From positions 1 to 42,742 of the forward strand of contig JAQWRR010000035.1 in assembly GCA_029243585.1 (NCBI GenBank): 42,742 nt of DNA, read 5' to 3'. Shown piece after piece: positions 1 through 9,669 of this stretch; position 1 is the first letter of the stretch; every line of letters begins with the position of its first letter. The notes below the pieces were generated by a model, which worked only from the letters and a program-made list of their open reading frames with translations, ran no database searches and had not been told where the DNA came from. This DNA comes from Gammaproteobacteria bacterium (GTDB lineage Bacteria > Pseudomonadota > Gammaproteobacteria > Steroidobacterales > Rariloculaceae). The position numbers and the translations under genes are program-made.

Positions 1-108
1 GGAAAAGTAGGGAAACTTGCTAAGCGTGTAGGAATGGAGAGGACTCATCTTTATCGTAAATTACGTTCTTTGGGTATCGATTTCCGTCAAACAGGATCAG
101 AAAAATAA
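1..108 (+). CDS. C-terminal end of a Fis-type HTH response regulator (5' partial)
   Basis: The reading frame is open from base 1 and stops at TAA 106-108, giving 35 residues. They contain VGMERTHLYRKLRSLGI, the recognition-helix motif of Fis/NtrC-type helix-turn-helix domains. This motif closes sigma-54-dependent response regulators such as NtrX and NtrC. The receiver and AAA+ domains would lie to the left of the window. The gene converges on the SPOR gene, which ends 21 bases away. The family assignment rests only on the DNA-binding end, so a stand-alone Fis-like regulator is also possible. Confidence 0.75.
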   Translation, partial: GKVGKLAKRVGMERTHLYRKLRSLGIDFRQTGSEK

Positions 109-129
109 ATTATATTTCGCTTTAGGTGA

Positions 130-705
130 TTAATCAGAAACTGTTCGCATATAAACATCTATATTCGCGCCACTTAGTTGTTCACGTAAACTATTCAGTT
201 CATTAATTCCCTCAATAGGACCGATAATCACACGATGGTATTCATTCAAATCAATTGTGACTTCTTCAATCCTAGATTCTATATTCAGTATCATTAGGTT
301 TGTTCTCATTCGCTCGGCGTCTGCGGATGCTATAAAAGAACCCACTTGTAGGATATATAGATCGTTAGTCTCTGTATTTGTTTGGGCCACCACACTAATA
401 GGATTTATTCCTGATTCTAATTGCGGGTTTTCTTTGGGCAGCATTTCGTAGAATGTATACCCATCTGCGGGATGCTCTATTATTGCAACCTCTGGGGCTG
501 CCGGAGTTTCTGGTGCGGATTCTAGACGAGCTTCAACAGGCATTTGGTTGGGGATTTGTGCTCTGATTTTGTCAATTTCGTGTCTATTATTTATATAGAT
601 TAGTACTGCAACAATTAATCCAAGACTCAGTCCAGAAAGCATCCATGGCCAGCCGGACGTGTTCTGAGAAGCTTTGGTTGTAGGATGTTTTACGTCAGAC
701 TTCAT
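130..705 (-). CDS. SPOR-domain cell-division protein (FtsN-like)
   Basis: This 191-residue protein probably binds denuded septal peptidoglycan. It has a short cytoplasmic N-terminus, one membrane segment at about residues 20-39, a Pro/Ala/Glu-rich linker (about 55-85) and a C-terminal SPOR domain (about 115-190), beginning near LYILQVGSF. This single-pass architecture is that of FtsN and related SPOR proteins. It starts at ATG 705, nine bases after argS ends, so the two are probably cotranscribed. A SPOR gene directly after argS also occurs in Pseudomonas, where hslVU follows; here a response-regulator gene converges instead. The SPOR call is firm, but whether it is the essential FtsN cannot be told from sequence. 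Confidence 0.85.
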   Translation of the reverse strand: MKSDVKHPTTKASQNTSGWPWMLSGLSLGLIVAVLIYINNRHEIDKIRAQIPNQMPVEARLESAPETPAAPEVAIIEHPADGYTFYEMLPKENPQLESGINPISVVAQTNTETNDLYILQVGSFIASADAERMRTNLMILNIESRIEEVTIDLNEYHRVIIGPIEGINELNSLREQLSGANIDVYMRTVSD

Positions 706-714
706 ATTGATTTT

Positions 715-2460
715 TTACATCCTATCAGGAGCATTCACGCCTAATAGTGTCAGTCCATTATAGAGTACCTGTCTTATGCCTAACGCAAGACTGATACGCA
801 CATTACGAAGCTTTTCATCATCGACTAGCATTTTGTGTGCGTTATAGTATGAATGAAAATCAGCTGACAGGCTGCGCAGATAATGCACTATGTTTTGTGG
901 CGCACGGTTAACAGAAGCAAGTTCAACTATTTCAGGATACCGACTTAAAAGCACTAATAAGGCTTTTTCATTGTCTTCCTTTAATAGTGATAAGTCAGAG
1001 ATGGTACTCATCTTATGCTTAAGATCTTCTTCATCCATTTTTTTAATGAGACTACTTATTCTTGCATGGGCATATTGAATGTAATAAACAGGATTATCAT
1101 TAGACTCTGCTTTCGCAAGTTCTAAATCAAAGTCTAAATGTTGTTCATTAGAGCGAGATACATAATAAAAACGAGCTGCATCATTACCGACTTCATTACG
1201 AAGGTCCCTTAAAGTGACATATTTGCCAGATCTGGTCGACATTTGAACTTTTTCACGTCCACGATAAAGGCTTACGAACTGTACTAATCTGACTTCTAGG
1301 GATTCAGCTGGTTCTCCCATGGCTTCAAGACCAGCACGTACTCTTGCAATGTAGCCATGGTGGTCTGCACCTAAAACATCTAGAAGGACGTCAAACCCGC
1401 GCCTTCTTTTCTCCAGATGATATGCAATATCAGACGCAAAATAGGTGGTGGCGCCATTTTCACGGACAACCACACGATCTTTCTCATCACCAAATTTTGT
1501 TGCCTTAAACCAGGTAGCTCCATCGCGTATATCTAACAGATTTTTTTTATTCAAAAGAGTTAAAGCACGCTCTATTGAGCCTTTTTCATCTAGGCTTGCC
1601 TCTGAATACCAAATATCAGGTTTGACCCCGAACTCCAATAAGTCAGCTTTGATATCAGTTAGAACATTATCTAATGCTTTTTTTAAAAGCTTATTGAATT
1701 TTGCTATGCCAAGAATATCTTTTGTTTGAGAAATAAGTTTATCTAGCAATATTTCTCCGTCATTTTCTAAATCACTAAGTATTTCGTTTAGGGCAGCCTT
1801 ATTTTCAGCGGAGAATTTTTTGCTTAGCTTGGTTTGTATTTGTTTCGCGATATCTATGACGTAATCGCCCTGATATGCATTTTTTGGGAAGCTTACTTCT
1901 ATACCGTTTAGCTGAAGATGTCTTAGCCACACACTGACAGCGAGTATATTCATCTGGCGCCCTGCGTCATTCACATAATATTCTTCTTGTACATCATGGC
2001 CAGTTGCTCGAAGTAGATTGGCTAGGGACGCGCCATAGGCGGCATGGCGCCCATGGCCAACATGTAGTGGTCCTGTTGGATTAGCTGACACATATTCCAC
2101 AAGGACGCGTTGATTGTTACCAAGACTAGAACAGCCATAGCCTGACCCTAACTTGAGTATATCGATGAGCTCTTTATAGTAAGTGCTAGTCGAAACACTA
2201 ATATTAATAAATCCAGGGCCAGCGACTTGTATTTCTTCTATGAGCTCTGATTGAGGGATATATTTTATTAAAGTTTCAGCTAATTCTTGGGGTGGCCTCC
2301 CAAGTTCTTTAGCTAGTCTCATTGCGATATTAGTTGTGAAATCCCCATGTTTAGGGTCGCGAGTTCTTTCTAGTTGCAGATCATAGTTAGAGTCTAATTT
2401 ATGCGAAGCATAAAAATCTGCCATAGTTTCTTTGAAAAAGTTTTTAATTTGAGAGCGCAA
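715..2460 (-). CDS. argS: Arginyl-tRNA synthetase
   Basis: This class I aminoacyl-tRNA synthetase charges tRNA-Arg in the cytoplasm. The 581 residues match the family length. The N-terminal Add-1 domain contains VAGPGFINI (about 79-87). The ATP-binding HIGH motif appears as HVGH at 133-136 after SANPTGPL. The KMSK loop is the degenerate MSTRSG form usual in bacterial ArgRS. The C-terminal DALR anticodon-binding domain ends in LGVNAPDRM. The start codon is TTG at 2460; it fits the N-terminus of Pseudomonas ArgRS better than the ATG twelve codons inside, but no clear Shine-Dalgarno supports it. It lies 42 bases downstream of priA on the same strand. Confidence 0.97.
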   Translation of the reverse strand: MRSQIKNFFKETMADFYASHKLDSNYDLQLERTRDPKHGDFTTNIAMRLAKELGRPPQELAETLIKYIPQSELIEEIQVAGPGFINISVSTSTYYKELIDILKLGSGYGCSSLGNNQRVLVEYVSANPTGPLHVGHGRHAAYGASLANLLRATGHDVQEEYYVNDAGRQMNILAVSVWLRHLQLNGIEVSFPKNAYQGDYVIDIAKQIQTKLSKKFSAENKAALNEILSDLENDGEILLDKLISQTKDILGIAKFNKLLKKALDNVLTDIKADLLEFGVKPDIWYSEASLDEKGSIERALTLLNKKNLLDIRDGATWFKATKFGDEKDRVVVRENGATTYFASDIAYHLEKRRRGFDVLLDVLGADHHGYIARVRAGLEAMGEPAESLEVRLVQFVSLYRGREKVQMSTRSGKYVTLRDLRNEVGNDAARFYYVSRSNEQHLDFDLELAKAESNDNPVYYIQYAHARISSLIKKMDEEDLKHKMSTISDLSLLKEDNEKALLVLLSRYPEIVELASVNRAPQNIVHYLRSLSADFHSYYNAHKMLVDDEKLRNVRISLALGIRQVLYNGLTLLGVNAPDRM

Positions 2461-2502
2461 AACGTCAGCCAGATAGTTATGATTAATGGATTCTACCTGA
2501 AG

Positions 2503-4686
2503 CTATAACTCAGCTGGGTCAACATCAATCGACCACCGAATACGTCTAGCCTGAGGCCAATCACGAACGAGTAGTAACATATTACTTGTTAGATCATGAA
2601 GAGTCTTCCGAGAATTATGCTGGAAAAGAAGCTGCGCTCTAAAACGGTTCCCACGTTTCTCCATGCTTGGAGCCGCTGGGCCTAGTATTTTTATACTATC
2701 GGTCATATTTCTAGCAGTAGAAGCAATGCGCTCAAGAAATGCATGGGCTGTCTTTTTATTTATTGCCTCTGCACGCCAAACAATTAAATACGAAAAAGGC
2801 GGCCAGGCAGCAGCCTTACGTTCTTTTAAAGCAAGCTGTCCGAATGCATCATAGTCTTGTTGCACAAGCGTTGTTAAAAGGGGGTGAGATGGATAATGGC
2901 TTTGGATAAAAACCTCACCTGGCTGATCTCGTCGGCCAGCTCTACCTGCTACTTGTAGCAACGTTTGCCCTAGCTTTTCGTTGCATCGGAAGTCAGTTCC
3001 AAAGAGGCCTTGATCTGCGCTTAGTACACCCACGAGTGTTACGTTGGGAAAATCATGTCCCTTTGCTAGCATTTGGGTGCCTACTATAATTTGAGTGTCG
3101 CCGTGCGTAACATCTGCAAGAATAGATTCAAGACTTCCTTTATTAGAGGCAATATCTTTATCTAGACGAGCGATTTTTATTTCGGGAAATAAGGCCTGTA
3201 ACTCATCAGTAATTCTCTGAGTTCCAGCTCCAACGGCAATTCGTTCGGTAGCACAAATGCTACAGCCCCATGTTAATGAACGAGTTAGACCACAGTGATG
3301 ACACCAAAGTTGACCAATTCTAGCGTGCAATGTCATACGTGCATCACATTGATCACATTCTTCCACGGTACCGCATTCAGTACATAATAGTACGGGAGCA
3401 AATCCACGCCGGTTAATAAACAAAAGAACTTGTTGATCTAAAGATAGATGGCGTTCTATTGCTGTTATTAGAGGTGTGGATAGCCCATGCCGCTCTGCAT
3501 GAACATTCATATCGATTATCTGAATTGTTGGTTTTCCAGCTAATCCTATTTGATCGTCCATGCGTAGCTCTTGGTAGCGCCCGTGTGTGACGTTATGGAT
3601 GCTTTCAAGCGACGGTGTAGCTGAGGCCAAAAGTACGGGAATATTAAGTCCACGCGCTCTAAGAACAGCGAGATCTCTTGCGGAATATTTAAACCCATCC
3701 TGTTGTTTATATGAAGCGTCATGCTCTTCATCAACAATGATTAGACCGGCATTGACGAGAGGAGCAAATATTGCTGACCTTGTGCCAAGGATAATTTTAG
3801 CTTCCCCAGAGCGTGTTGCTCTCCAAGCTTCAAGACGTTCCGCTGTGGTGAGACCGGAGTGCATAACGGCGAGACAGGTTCCAAAACGATTTTCCAATCT
3901 TTTTAAAAGCTGTGGAGTTAATCCAATCTCTGGAACTAATAATAAGCTTTGTCGACCAAAGTGAAGTTGGTTCGAAATGAGATGCATATATACTTCGGTT
4001 TTCCCGCTGCCTGTAACTCCTTGAAGTAAGTAAGCCGCATAACTTTCAGCTGCATCTGTAATTGCACTAACACAGTTTTGTTGTTCAACATTTAATTTTA
4101 AAGGGGATTCAGTTGGTTTATTGACTGATTTCATCTGGCAAGGTTTTTCTAAATATTGGACCCACCCACGAGCAGTCATACGATTTAAAACGCTACCTTT
4201 GATGCCAGCATCTAGTAGTTCCTGTGCACTGATTTGATCAGAGCGCCGCAGCAATTCAATGACCCGTATTTGTAATTTACCCAAATTATCTTCGCTAGAT
4301 AATGCTCTCCCGGTTTTAGTTAGTTCCCAAAACTTCTCGCTGGATTGCGCAGGGCGACCTTGACGAAGCAGTGTTGGCAGAGCGTGGGTTAGTACCTCAC
4401 CAAGTGGATGGTGGTAATAATTTGCGCACCAACACAGCAAATCAAATAGTTCTGTATTAAGGACAGGTTCTGTATCTAGTGTTTCCAGAATTTCCCTAAT
4501 GCGACTTGGGTCCAAGCTGGGTTTATCGATATGGCAAGTTACAATCCCAATTTTCTCTCTTCTTCCAAGTGGTACACGCACCCTGCAGCCAAGAGATGGT
4601 GGCGGCCCAGATTTTGTCCATTGGTAGTCTAATTGGCCCACAAGAGGAACAGGAATCGCAACCTGTACAAATGAACTTTTGGTCAT
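2503..4686 (-). CDS. priA: Primosomal protein N', replication restart helicase PriA
   Basis: PriA binds abandoned replication forks and loads the primosome for restart. The 727 residues follow the family order. The N-terminal 3'-DNA-binding domain opens with VQVAIPVPLVGQLDY. The Walker A motif GVTGSGKT is at about 223-230 and the DEEH box at 319-322. The zinc-binding insertion has paired cysteines (CTEC, CDQC, CHHC, CSIC). Helicase motifs V and VI end in QVAGRAGR. It starts at ATG 4686 and is transcribed away from pntA, from which it is separated by 197 bases. argS follows on the same strand. All catalytic motifs are intact. Confidence 0.97.
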   Translation of the reverse strand: MTKSSFVQVAIPVPLVGQLDYQWTKSGPPPSLGCRVRVPLGRREKIGIVTCHIDKPSLDPSRIREILETLDTEPVLNTELFDLLCWCANYYHHPLGEVLTHALPTLLRQGRPAQSSEKFWELTKTGRALSSEDNLGKLQIRVIELLRRSDQISAQELLDAGIKGSVLNRMTARGWVQYLEKPCQMKSVNKPTESPLKLNVEQQNCVSAITDAAESYAAYLLQGVTGSGKTEVYMHLISNQLHFGRQSLLLVPEIGLTPQLLKRLENRFGTCLAVMHSGLTTAERLEAWRATRSGEAKIILGTRSAIFAPLVNAGLIIVDEEHDASYKQQDGFKYSARDLAVLRARGLNIPVLLASATPSLESIHNVTHGRYQELRMDDQIGLAGKPTIQIIDMNVHAERHGLSTPLITAIERHLSLDQQVLLFINRRGFAPVLLCTECGTVEECDQCDARMTLHARIGQLWCHHCGLTRSLTWGCSICATERIAVGAGTQRITDELQALFPEIKIARLDKDIASNKGSLESILADVTHGDTQIIVGTQMLAKGHDFPNVTLVGVLSADQGLFGTDFRCNEKLGQTLLQVAGRAGRRDQPGEVFIQSHYPSHPLLTTLVQQDYDAFGQLALKERKAAAWPPFSYLIVWRAEAINKKTAHAFLERIASTARNMTDSIKILGPAAPSMEKRGNRFRAQLLFQHNSRKTLHDLTSNMLLLVRDWPQARRIRWSIDVDPAEL

Positions 4687-4883
4687 CTAGTCATCCCATG
4701 CAATGGGGTTATGATGTCGATAAGGCAAATCTTTAGTTGCATGGTCATCGTCTAAGTTTACAATCTCTGTCTAAGATAACCACTTAGCCAAGAATAACTT
4801 ACATAGAAGCTTGGATTACCAGCTTTTACGTAATATTTGGTTACTAATATATTTGATGGGCATGGTGTGGTCGGAGAACGATT

Positions 4884-6425
4884 ATGAAAATAGGAATACC
4901 TAGAGAAATTCGGCATGGCGAAAAGCGCGTTGCAGCAACACCTGAGGTGGCCTTAGAAATACAAAAGCTAGGTTTTTCAATTGCTATGGAAGCTGGGGCA
5001 GGAGACGCGGCTAGCTTTGAAGATTCAGCTTTCCATGCGGTAGGTGTTGATGTTCTCAATGATCCTGTTTCTATTTGGTCCAATAGCGACATTATTATCA
5101 AGGTGCGACCCCCCGAAGACGAAGAAATAGAGTTGATGAGTTCGGGCCAGGCGCTAATTTGCTTTCTATGGCCTGCGCAGAATCGTGAGTTACTTGAGAC
5201 CTTAGCTGCTAAGGGTGTGACGACTCTTGCTATGGATAGCATACCGCGTATTTCCAGAGCCCAAAAGATGGATGCGCTAAGTTCGATGGCTAATATAGCA
5301 GGGTACCGAGCAGTTATAGAGGCGGCTCAGCACTTTGGGCGATTTTTTACTGGTCAGATCACAGCTGCTGGCAAGATTCCACCAGCGAAGGTCTTGGTTA
5401 TTGGTGCCGGTGTTGCAGGACTCGCTGCTATCGGTGCAGCGAAAGCAATGGGTGCCATTGTACGTGCTTTTGACACGCGCCCGGAGGTGAAAGAGCAGGT
5501 TGAAAGTATGGATGGAGAGTTTTTACTGCTAGATTTTAAAGAAGATGCATCTGGTGAGGGCGGGTACGCCAAAACCATGAGCGAGGAGTTTATCAAAGCA
5601 GAAATGGCTTTATTTGCTGATCAAGCAAAAGATGTAGATATCATAATTACTACCGCTTTGATTCCAGGTATGCCCGCTCCCGAACTGATTACTTCTGAAA
5701 TGGTTCATTCTATGAGGCCAGGTAGTGTCATCGTAGACTTGGCGGCAGAGCAGGGAGGTAATTGCGCTCTAACAGAAGCCGATAAGGTAGTAAAAAAAGA
5801 GGGTGTTTCAATTATAGGGTATACAGATTTGCCCAGTCGATTAGCTTCACAGTCCAGTCAGCTTTATGGCACTAATTTGAGACATTTGCTTACGGACATG
5901 TGTCCTGACAAAAATGGACAACTCATTGTCGACATGGATGATGAAGTTATAAGAGGTGCAACGGTTGTTAAGAATCAGGAAATCACATGGCCGCCCCCAG
6001 CGCCTAAACTATCAGTAGAAAAAAAGAAGGCACCAGAAAAACCTAGTATTTCCGAATCATCATCAATCGCTAAGCCTAGGCAATCTCGTCTAATGCCCAT
6101 TTTATCTTTGAGTGTGGCAGTTTTAGCCCTATTGGGGGTTGGGGCAGTAGCACCGGCATCTTTTCTAGAGCATTTTACAGTTTTCGTGCTCGCCTGTTTC
6201 ATAGGTTATATGGTGATCTGGAATGTAACTCCGGCTCTTCATACGCCACTAATGAGCGTAACAAACTCCATTTCTAGCATCATAATAATAGGAGCGCTGC
6301 TGCAAGTTAGTTCAGCGGAGAGTCCAATTATGTGGATTGCTGGACTCACAATATTGATTACAAGCATAAACATTGCTGGCGGGTTTGCGGTGACACGTCG
6401 TATGCTAGAAATGTTCCGAAAATAG
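4884..6425 (+). CDS. pntA: NAD(P) transhydrogenase subunit alpha
   Basis: PntA carries the NAD(H)-binding domain I of the proton-translocating transhydrogenase, which makes NADPH from NADH and NADP+ using the proton gradient. It opens with MKIGIPREI, shared with alanine dehydrogenases. The dinucleotide-binding motif VLVIGAGVAGLAAIGAAKAMGA is at about residues 171-192, and the mobile loop reads GYTDLPSRLASQSS. After a Pro/Lys-rich linker (about 370-400), four hydrophobic helices close the protein. At 513 residues it is the fused E. coli type rather than the split PntAA/PntAB form. GGAGAACG a few bases before ATG 4884 is a good ribosome site. pntB follows after 9 bases. Confidence 0.97.
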   Translation: MKIGIPREIRHGEKRVAATPEVALEIQKLGFSIAMEAGAGDAASFEDSAFHAVGVDVLNDPVSIWSNSDIIIKVRPPEDEEIELMSSGQALICFLWPAQNRELLETLAAKGVTTLAMDSIPRISRAQKMDALSSMANIAGYRAVIEAAQHFGRFFTGQITAAGKIPPAKVLVIGAGVAGLAAIGAAKAMGAIVRAFDTRPEVKEQVESMDGEFLLLDFKEDASGEGGYAKTMSEEFIKAEMALFADQAKDVDIIITTALIPGMPAPELITSEMVHSMRPGSVIVDLAAEQGGNCALTEADKVVKKEGVSIIGYTDLPSRLASQSSQLYGTNLRHLLTDMCPDKNGQLIVDMDDEVIRGATVVKNQEITWPPPAPKLSVEKKKAPEKPSISESSSIAKPRQSRLMPILSLSVAVLALLGVGAVAPASFLEHFTVFVLACFIGYMVIWNVTPALHTPLMSVTNSISSIIIIGALLQVSSAESPIMWIAGLTILITSINIAGGFAVTRRMLEMFRK

Positions 6426-6434
6426 GGAGCTGAA

Positions 6435-7838
6435 ATGTCAGGAGTCGTTACAGTAGCTTATATAGGAGCTACGATATTGTTTATCCTTGCGCTCGGTGGG
6501 TTGAGCCACCCCGAGACAGCTCGAAGAGGAAACCTCTACGGTATGGTTGGCATGAGTATTGCACTCTTAGCCACTGTATTGGGTGTGGTTACAGATCATT
6601 ACCTATTATTAGTTTTAGGCCTTATAGTTGGTGGCGCTATCGGCATTATTCTTGCGCGGCGCGTTCAGATGACGCAGATGCCAGAGTTGGTAGCAATTCT
6701 TCATAGTCTAGTTGGGTTAGCTGCTGTGTTAGTAGGGTTTGCAAATTTTATGGACCCAGAGGTTCATTTTGAAGGTGTTGAACAAACCATCCACGATATA
6801 GAGGTTTATCTAAGTATTTTAATTGGGGCGGTTACATTTTCCGGCTCGGTGATTGCATTCGGGAAACTGAGTGGGAAAATAAGCGGAGCACCTCTTGCAC
6901 TTCCTGGGCGTCACTGGTTAAACCTTGGACTCCTCATTATAACTATTGTGGTGGGCTGGCAATTTGTCAATGAGTCAGCTAATGCAGGTATCGGAATAAC
7001 TTCCGGGCTAAACCCATTGATAATAATGACTGCTGTGGCGCTATTATTTGGAATTCACATGGTCATGGCAATCGGTGGTGCTGATATGCCAGTCGTGGTG
7101 TCAATGCTTAACAGTTATTCTGGCTGGGCAGCTGCGGCTACTGGGTTTATGTTGAGTAATAATCTTCTTATCGTAACAGGTGCTTTGGTAGGCAGCAGTG
7201 GGGCAATACTAAGTTATATTATGTGCCGAGCAATGAACAGAAAGTTCCTTGCAGTTATAGCTGGCGGTTTTGGAACTTCTGATAGTGCATCAATAGGTGA
7301 TAATGCTGTTCAAGGAGAAGCCGTTGCTATTGAATCTATTGAGGTAGCCAACCTACTTTCTGGCGCTAAAGAAATAATGATTATCCCAGGTTACGGTATG
7401 GCTGTGGCTCAGGCTCAGCATACTGTCTGTGAAATCACAAAGGTTCTCCGTAGCAAAGGCATTAATGTGCGTTTTGGTATCCACCCTGTTGCGGGCCGTA
7501 TGCCTGGCCATATGAATGTGTTGCTTGCTGAAGCAAGGGTTCCATATGACATAGTGTTTGAGATGGATGAAATAAACCAGGATTTTCCGAATGTGGATGT
7601 TTCCATCATTATTGGTGCAAACGACATAGTTAATCCTTCAGCTCAGGATGAGCCAGATAGTCCTATAGCAGGAATGCCGGTTCTTGAGGCATGGAAAGGT
7701 AAAGCAACAGTAGTGTTAAAACGTAGTATGGCAACAGGCTATGCGGGCGTTCAGAACCCACTATTTTTCAAAGAAAATACACGTATGTTGTTTGGCGATG
7801 CTCGGGAAAGTTTGGACGCTGTCCTAAGGGAGCTCTAG
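6435..7838 (+). CDS. pntB: NAD(P) transhydrogenase subunit beta
   Basis: This is the partner of PntA in the inner membrane. Roughly the first 260 residues hold about nine hydrophobic helices of domain II, the proton channel; they include [17 protein letters not shown] and a conserved His in [14 protein letters not shown]. The C-terminal domain III (about 285-467) binds NADP(H): [12 protein letters not shown] is the nucleotide loop, followed by [22 protein letters not shown] and IGANDIVNP. The 467 residues match the E. coli length. The start has GGGAGC upstream, and the gene is nine bases from pntA, so the two are surely one operon. The lipoprotein gene follows after 17 bases and is probably cotranscribed. 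Confidence 0.97.
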   Translation: MSGVVTVAYIGATILFILALGGLSHPETARRGNLYGMVGMSIALLATVLGVVTDHYLLLVLGLIVGGAIGIILARRVQMTQMPELVAILHSLVGLAAVLVGFANFMDPEVHFEGVEQTIHDIEVYLSILIGAVTFSGSVIAFGKLSGKISGAPLALPGRHWLNLGLLIITIVVGWQFVNESANAGIGITSGLNPLIIMTAVALLFGIHMVMAIGGADMPVVVSMLNSYSGWAAAATGFMLSNNLLIVTGALVGSSGAILSYIMCRAMNRKFLAVIAGGFGTSDSASIGDNAVQGEAVAIESIEVANLLSGAKEIMIIPGYGMAVAQAQHTVCEITKVLRSKGINVRFGIHPVAGRMPGHMNVLLAEARVPYDIVFEMDEINQDFPNVDVSIIIGANDIVNPSAQDEPDSPIAGMPVLEAWKGKATVVLKRSMATGYAGVQNPLFFKENTRMLFGDARESLDAVLREL

Positions 7839-7855
7839 GTCAATCGGAGATAAAA

Positions 7856-8659
7856 ATGACCATTTACCGTGAAAGGCTAGTATTAGTTTGCTCAAGCGTT
7901 TTGCTGATGTTTATGGGAGCCTGTACTTCAGATGTAGCATCTCAGGCTACATCCGAGGAGGGTGATTTTCCTGCCTTACCATCGTCTGACCTTTACGCCG
8001 GATCCCCTTACCTTGGCAGTCTTCGTAATTCATTAGTTTATGGGGAGATTTGGGAGCGCCCACAACTTTCTAAACGCGATAGAAGCCTTATAACTATCGC
8101 AGTGCTACAAGCATTGACGCGAGAAGAGCTGGCAATTCACATTCCGAGAGGATTGGATAATGGTTTATCGCCTGAAGAAATCTCGGAGATTATTTTGCAT
8201 GTGACTTTCTATGCAGGTTGGCCAACTGGTGTGCAGGCATCGTTAACAGCTTCTGAAGTATTTGAAAGGCGCGGCTTATCGTTAGGCGTGCTTCCCGAGT
8301 CACCGGCTGGATTAGATATTGTGACTCCCAATACTTTGAGTGGCTCTTACGCAGCGGTACCTAGATTAGGTGAGTTACGTAATAGTCTTTTGTATGGAGA
8401 TATTTGGGAGAGGCCATTGCTTTCCAAGCGGGATCGCAGTCTCATCACTGTCGCAGTTAATCAGTCGCTTTATGCGACTAATCAACTTAGAACTCATATT
8501 AATCGAGCTCTTGATGAAAATGGTGTAACGCCCCAAGAAATCTCGGAGATTATTTTGCATGTGACTTTCTATGCAGGTTGGCCTGCCGCCGTCAATGCTG
8601 GAACTCTTGCAACTGAGGCATTTGAAGCACGAGGAATCGATTTTTCTGAGTTACAGTAG
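7856..8659 (+). CDS. Putative lipoprotein with two tandem carboxymuconolactone-decarboxylase-like domains
   Basis: This 267-residue protein has a lipoprotein-like signal peptide ending in FMGAC, which would place the lipidated Cys at 23. The -3 residue is Met rather than the usual Leu. Two copies of a CMD fold follow, about 120 residues apart. Each has KRDRSLIT and an EISEIILHVTFYAGWP block like that of 4-carboxymuconolactone decarboxylases. Neither copy has the CxxC of AhpD-type peroxidase partners, so a thiol redox role is unlikely. CGGAGAT before ATG 7856 is a good ribosome site. Lying 17 bases after pntB, it may be cotranscribed with it. The substrate is unknown, and CMD proteins are not usually lipoproteins, so the function stays open. 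Confidence 0.8.
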   Translation: MTIYRERLVLVCSSVLLMFMGACTSDVASQATSEEGDFPALPSSDLYAGSPYLGSLRNSLVYGEIWERPQLSKRDRSLITIAVLQALTREELAIHIPRGLDNGLSPEEISEIILHVTFYAGWPTGVQASLTASEVFERRGLSLGVLPESPAGLDIVTPNTLSGSYAAVPRLGELRNSLLYGDIWERPLLSKRDRSLITVAVNQSLYATNQLRTHINRALDENGVTPQEISEIILHVTFYAGWPAAVNAGTLATEAFEARGIDFSELQ

Positions 8660-8759
8660 AAACTATCAGCTCACCTATTAGCTTTAATCAAAACTTAAGA
8701 GATGTGAGGGGTTTTACATTGCTTTCATCTAGCCTTATTAATTAACTGGGGCACTCGTA

Positions 8760-9557
8760 GTGAAGATATTCATAATTAGCCTCAAGTCCGCAACTAATCG
8801 GCGTGAAATTGCAAAAACACAGTTAAGTAAAACGAATCTATCATACGAGTTCTTTGATGCTGTACAGGGGGTTTCAGATGCAATTAATGCATTTAGTGAG
8901 ATTAACTCTTGGAAATTTCGTTTGAATTCCCTACGAGAACCTTTGCCTGAGGAAATCGGATGTTATGCAAGTCATCGGGCTCTTTGGAGGAAGTCGGTAA
9001 TTCTTAATCAGCCGATTGTTATTTTAGAAGATGACTTTAAGCTCAACCCGTTATTTGCTCAAACAATAAATGAAGTTGGTGAGCACATAAATACATTTGG
9101 CTTTATTCGTCTTGAGTCTTCAAAACGAAACTCATCTGTTCTAAAACGGTTACGGCCGAGAACTTATAATGTCCTGAATCTTCGCAATCACAGTTTACAG
9201 TATCTTTCCGATCCTCCTCAGTCCATGACAGCTTACGCAATTAGTCCAAAAGCCGCTAAGAAACTATTGACTGTCAGCAAAATATTCACAGCTCCTGTAG
9301 ATAAATTTGTACAAAGAACATGGGAGCATGCAACTCCAATATTTGTATTGGAGCCAGCAGTTGTCGAAGCCTCAGAAATACGAGCGAATAATAACTCAAC
9401 AATAAATATTGCTGGAGGTAGGTCGAGAAAAAGCCGTAACCCAATGCTTTTGCTGAGCCGGATGATTTATAAGGGTTTTGGTGAGGTACAACGAATCAGA
9501 TTTGATAGAAAGCAAATTCATCGTTTAGGTTTATCTTCTTTTAGCCAAACGAAATAA
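8760..9557 (+). CDS. Glycosyltransferase family 25 (LPS-type) protein
   Basis: This 265-residue protein begins IFIISLKSATNRR, the nucleotide-sugar-binding start of GT25 enzymes. It continues with IGCYASHRALWR and the acidic EDDF motif at residues 90-93, taken as the metal/sugar-nucleotide site. GT25 members transfer galactose or related sugars in lipooligosaccharide synthesis or to proteins; the acceptor cannot be read here. The C-terminus is basic (RSRKSRNPM...). The start is GTG at 8760 with GGGG about 11 bases upstream. It is followed by a strong hairpin with a T-run (9578-9618). No other envelope-sugar genes are nearby, so it appears to be an isolated transferase. Confidence 0.85.
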   Translation: MKIFIISLKSATNRREIAKTQLSKTNLSYEFFDAVQGVSDAINAFSEINSWKFRLNSLREPLPEEIGCYASHRALWRKSVILNQPIVILEDDFKLNPLFAQTINEVGEHINTFGFIRLESSKRNSSVLKRLRPRTYNVLNLRNHSLQYLSDPPQSMTAYAISPKAAKKLLTVSKIFTAPVDKFVQRTWEHATPIFVLEPAVVEASEIRANNNSTINIAGGRSRKSRNPMLLLSRMIYKGFGEVQRIRFDRKQIHRLGLSSFSQTK

Positions 9558-9577
9558 ATTTTAATAAACAACATAAC

Positions 9578-9618
9578 GACTACTTATTTCTTATTACAAT
9601 ACTATAGGTAGTCTTTTT
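9578..9618 (+). terminator. Rho-independent terminator after the GT25 gene
   Basis: GACTACTTAT (9578-9587) pairs with ATAGGTAGTC (9604-9613) in a 10-bp stem with one G-T wobble. The loop is 16 bases, and five T follow at once (9614-9618). It lies 20 bases past the GT25 stop codon and before convergent agcS. The T-run favours plus-strand termination; a weaker A-tract does not clearly support the other direction. The large loop lowers confidence somewhat. Confidence 0.55.
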
Positions 9619-9669
9619 ATAGGGCATTTGTAATTTTTGGATACGATTGAGGGGTTGAAAATCTATAAT

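Noticed and set aside
4687-4883. TCTAAG repeats and a CTAAGT/ACTTAG inverted pair in the priA-pntA intergenic region
   Set aside because: The arms are only six bp and 24 bases apart, within the range expected by chance.
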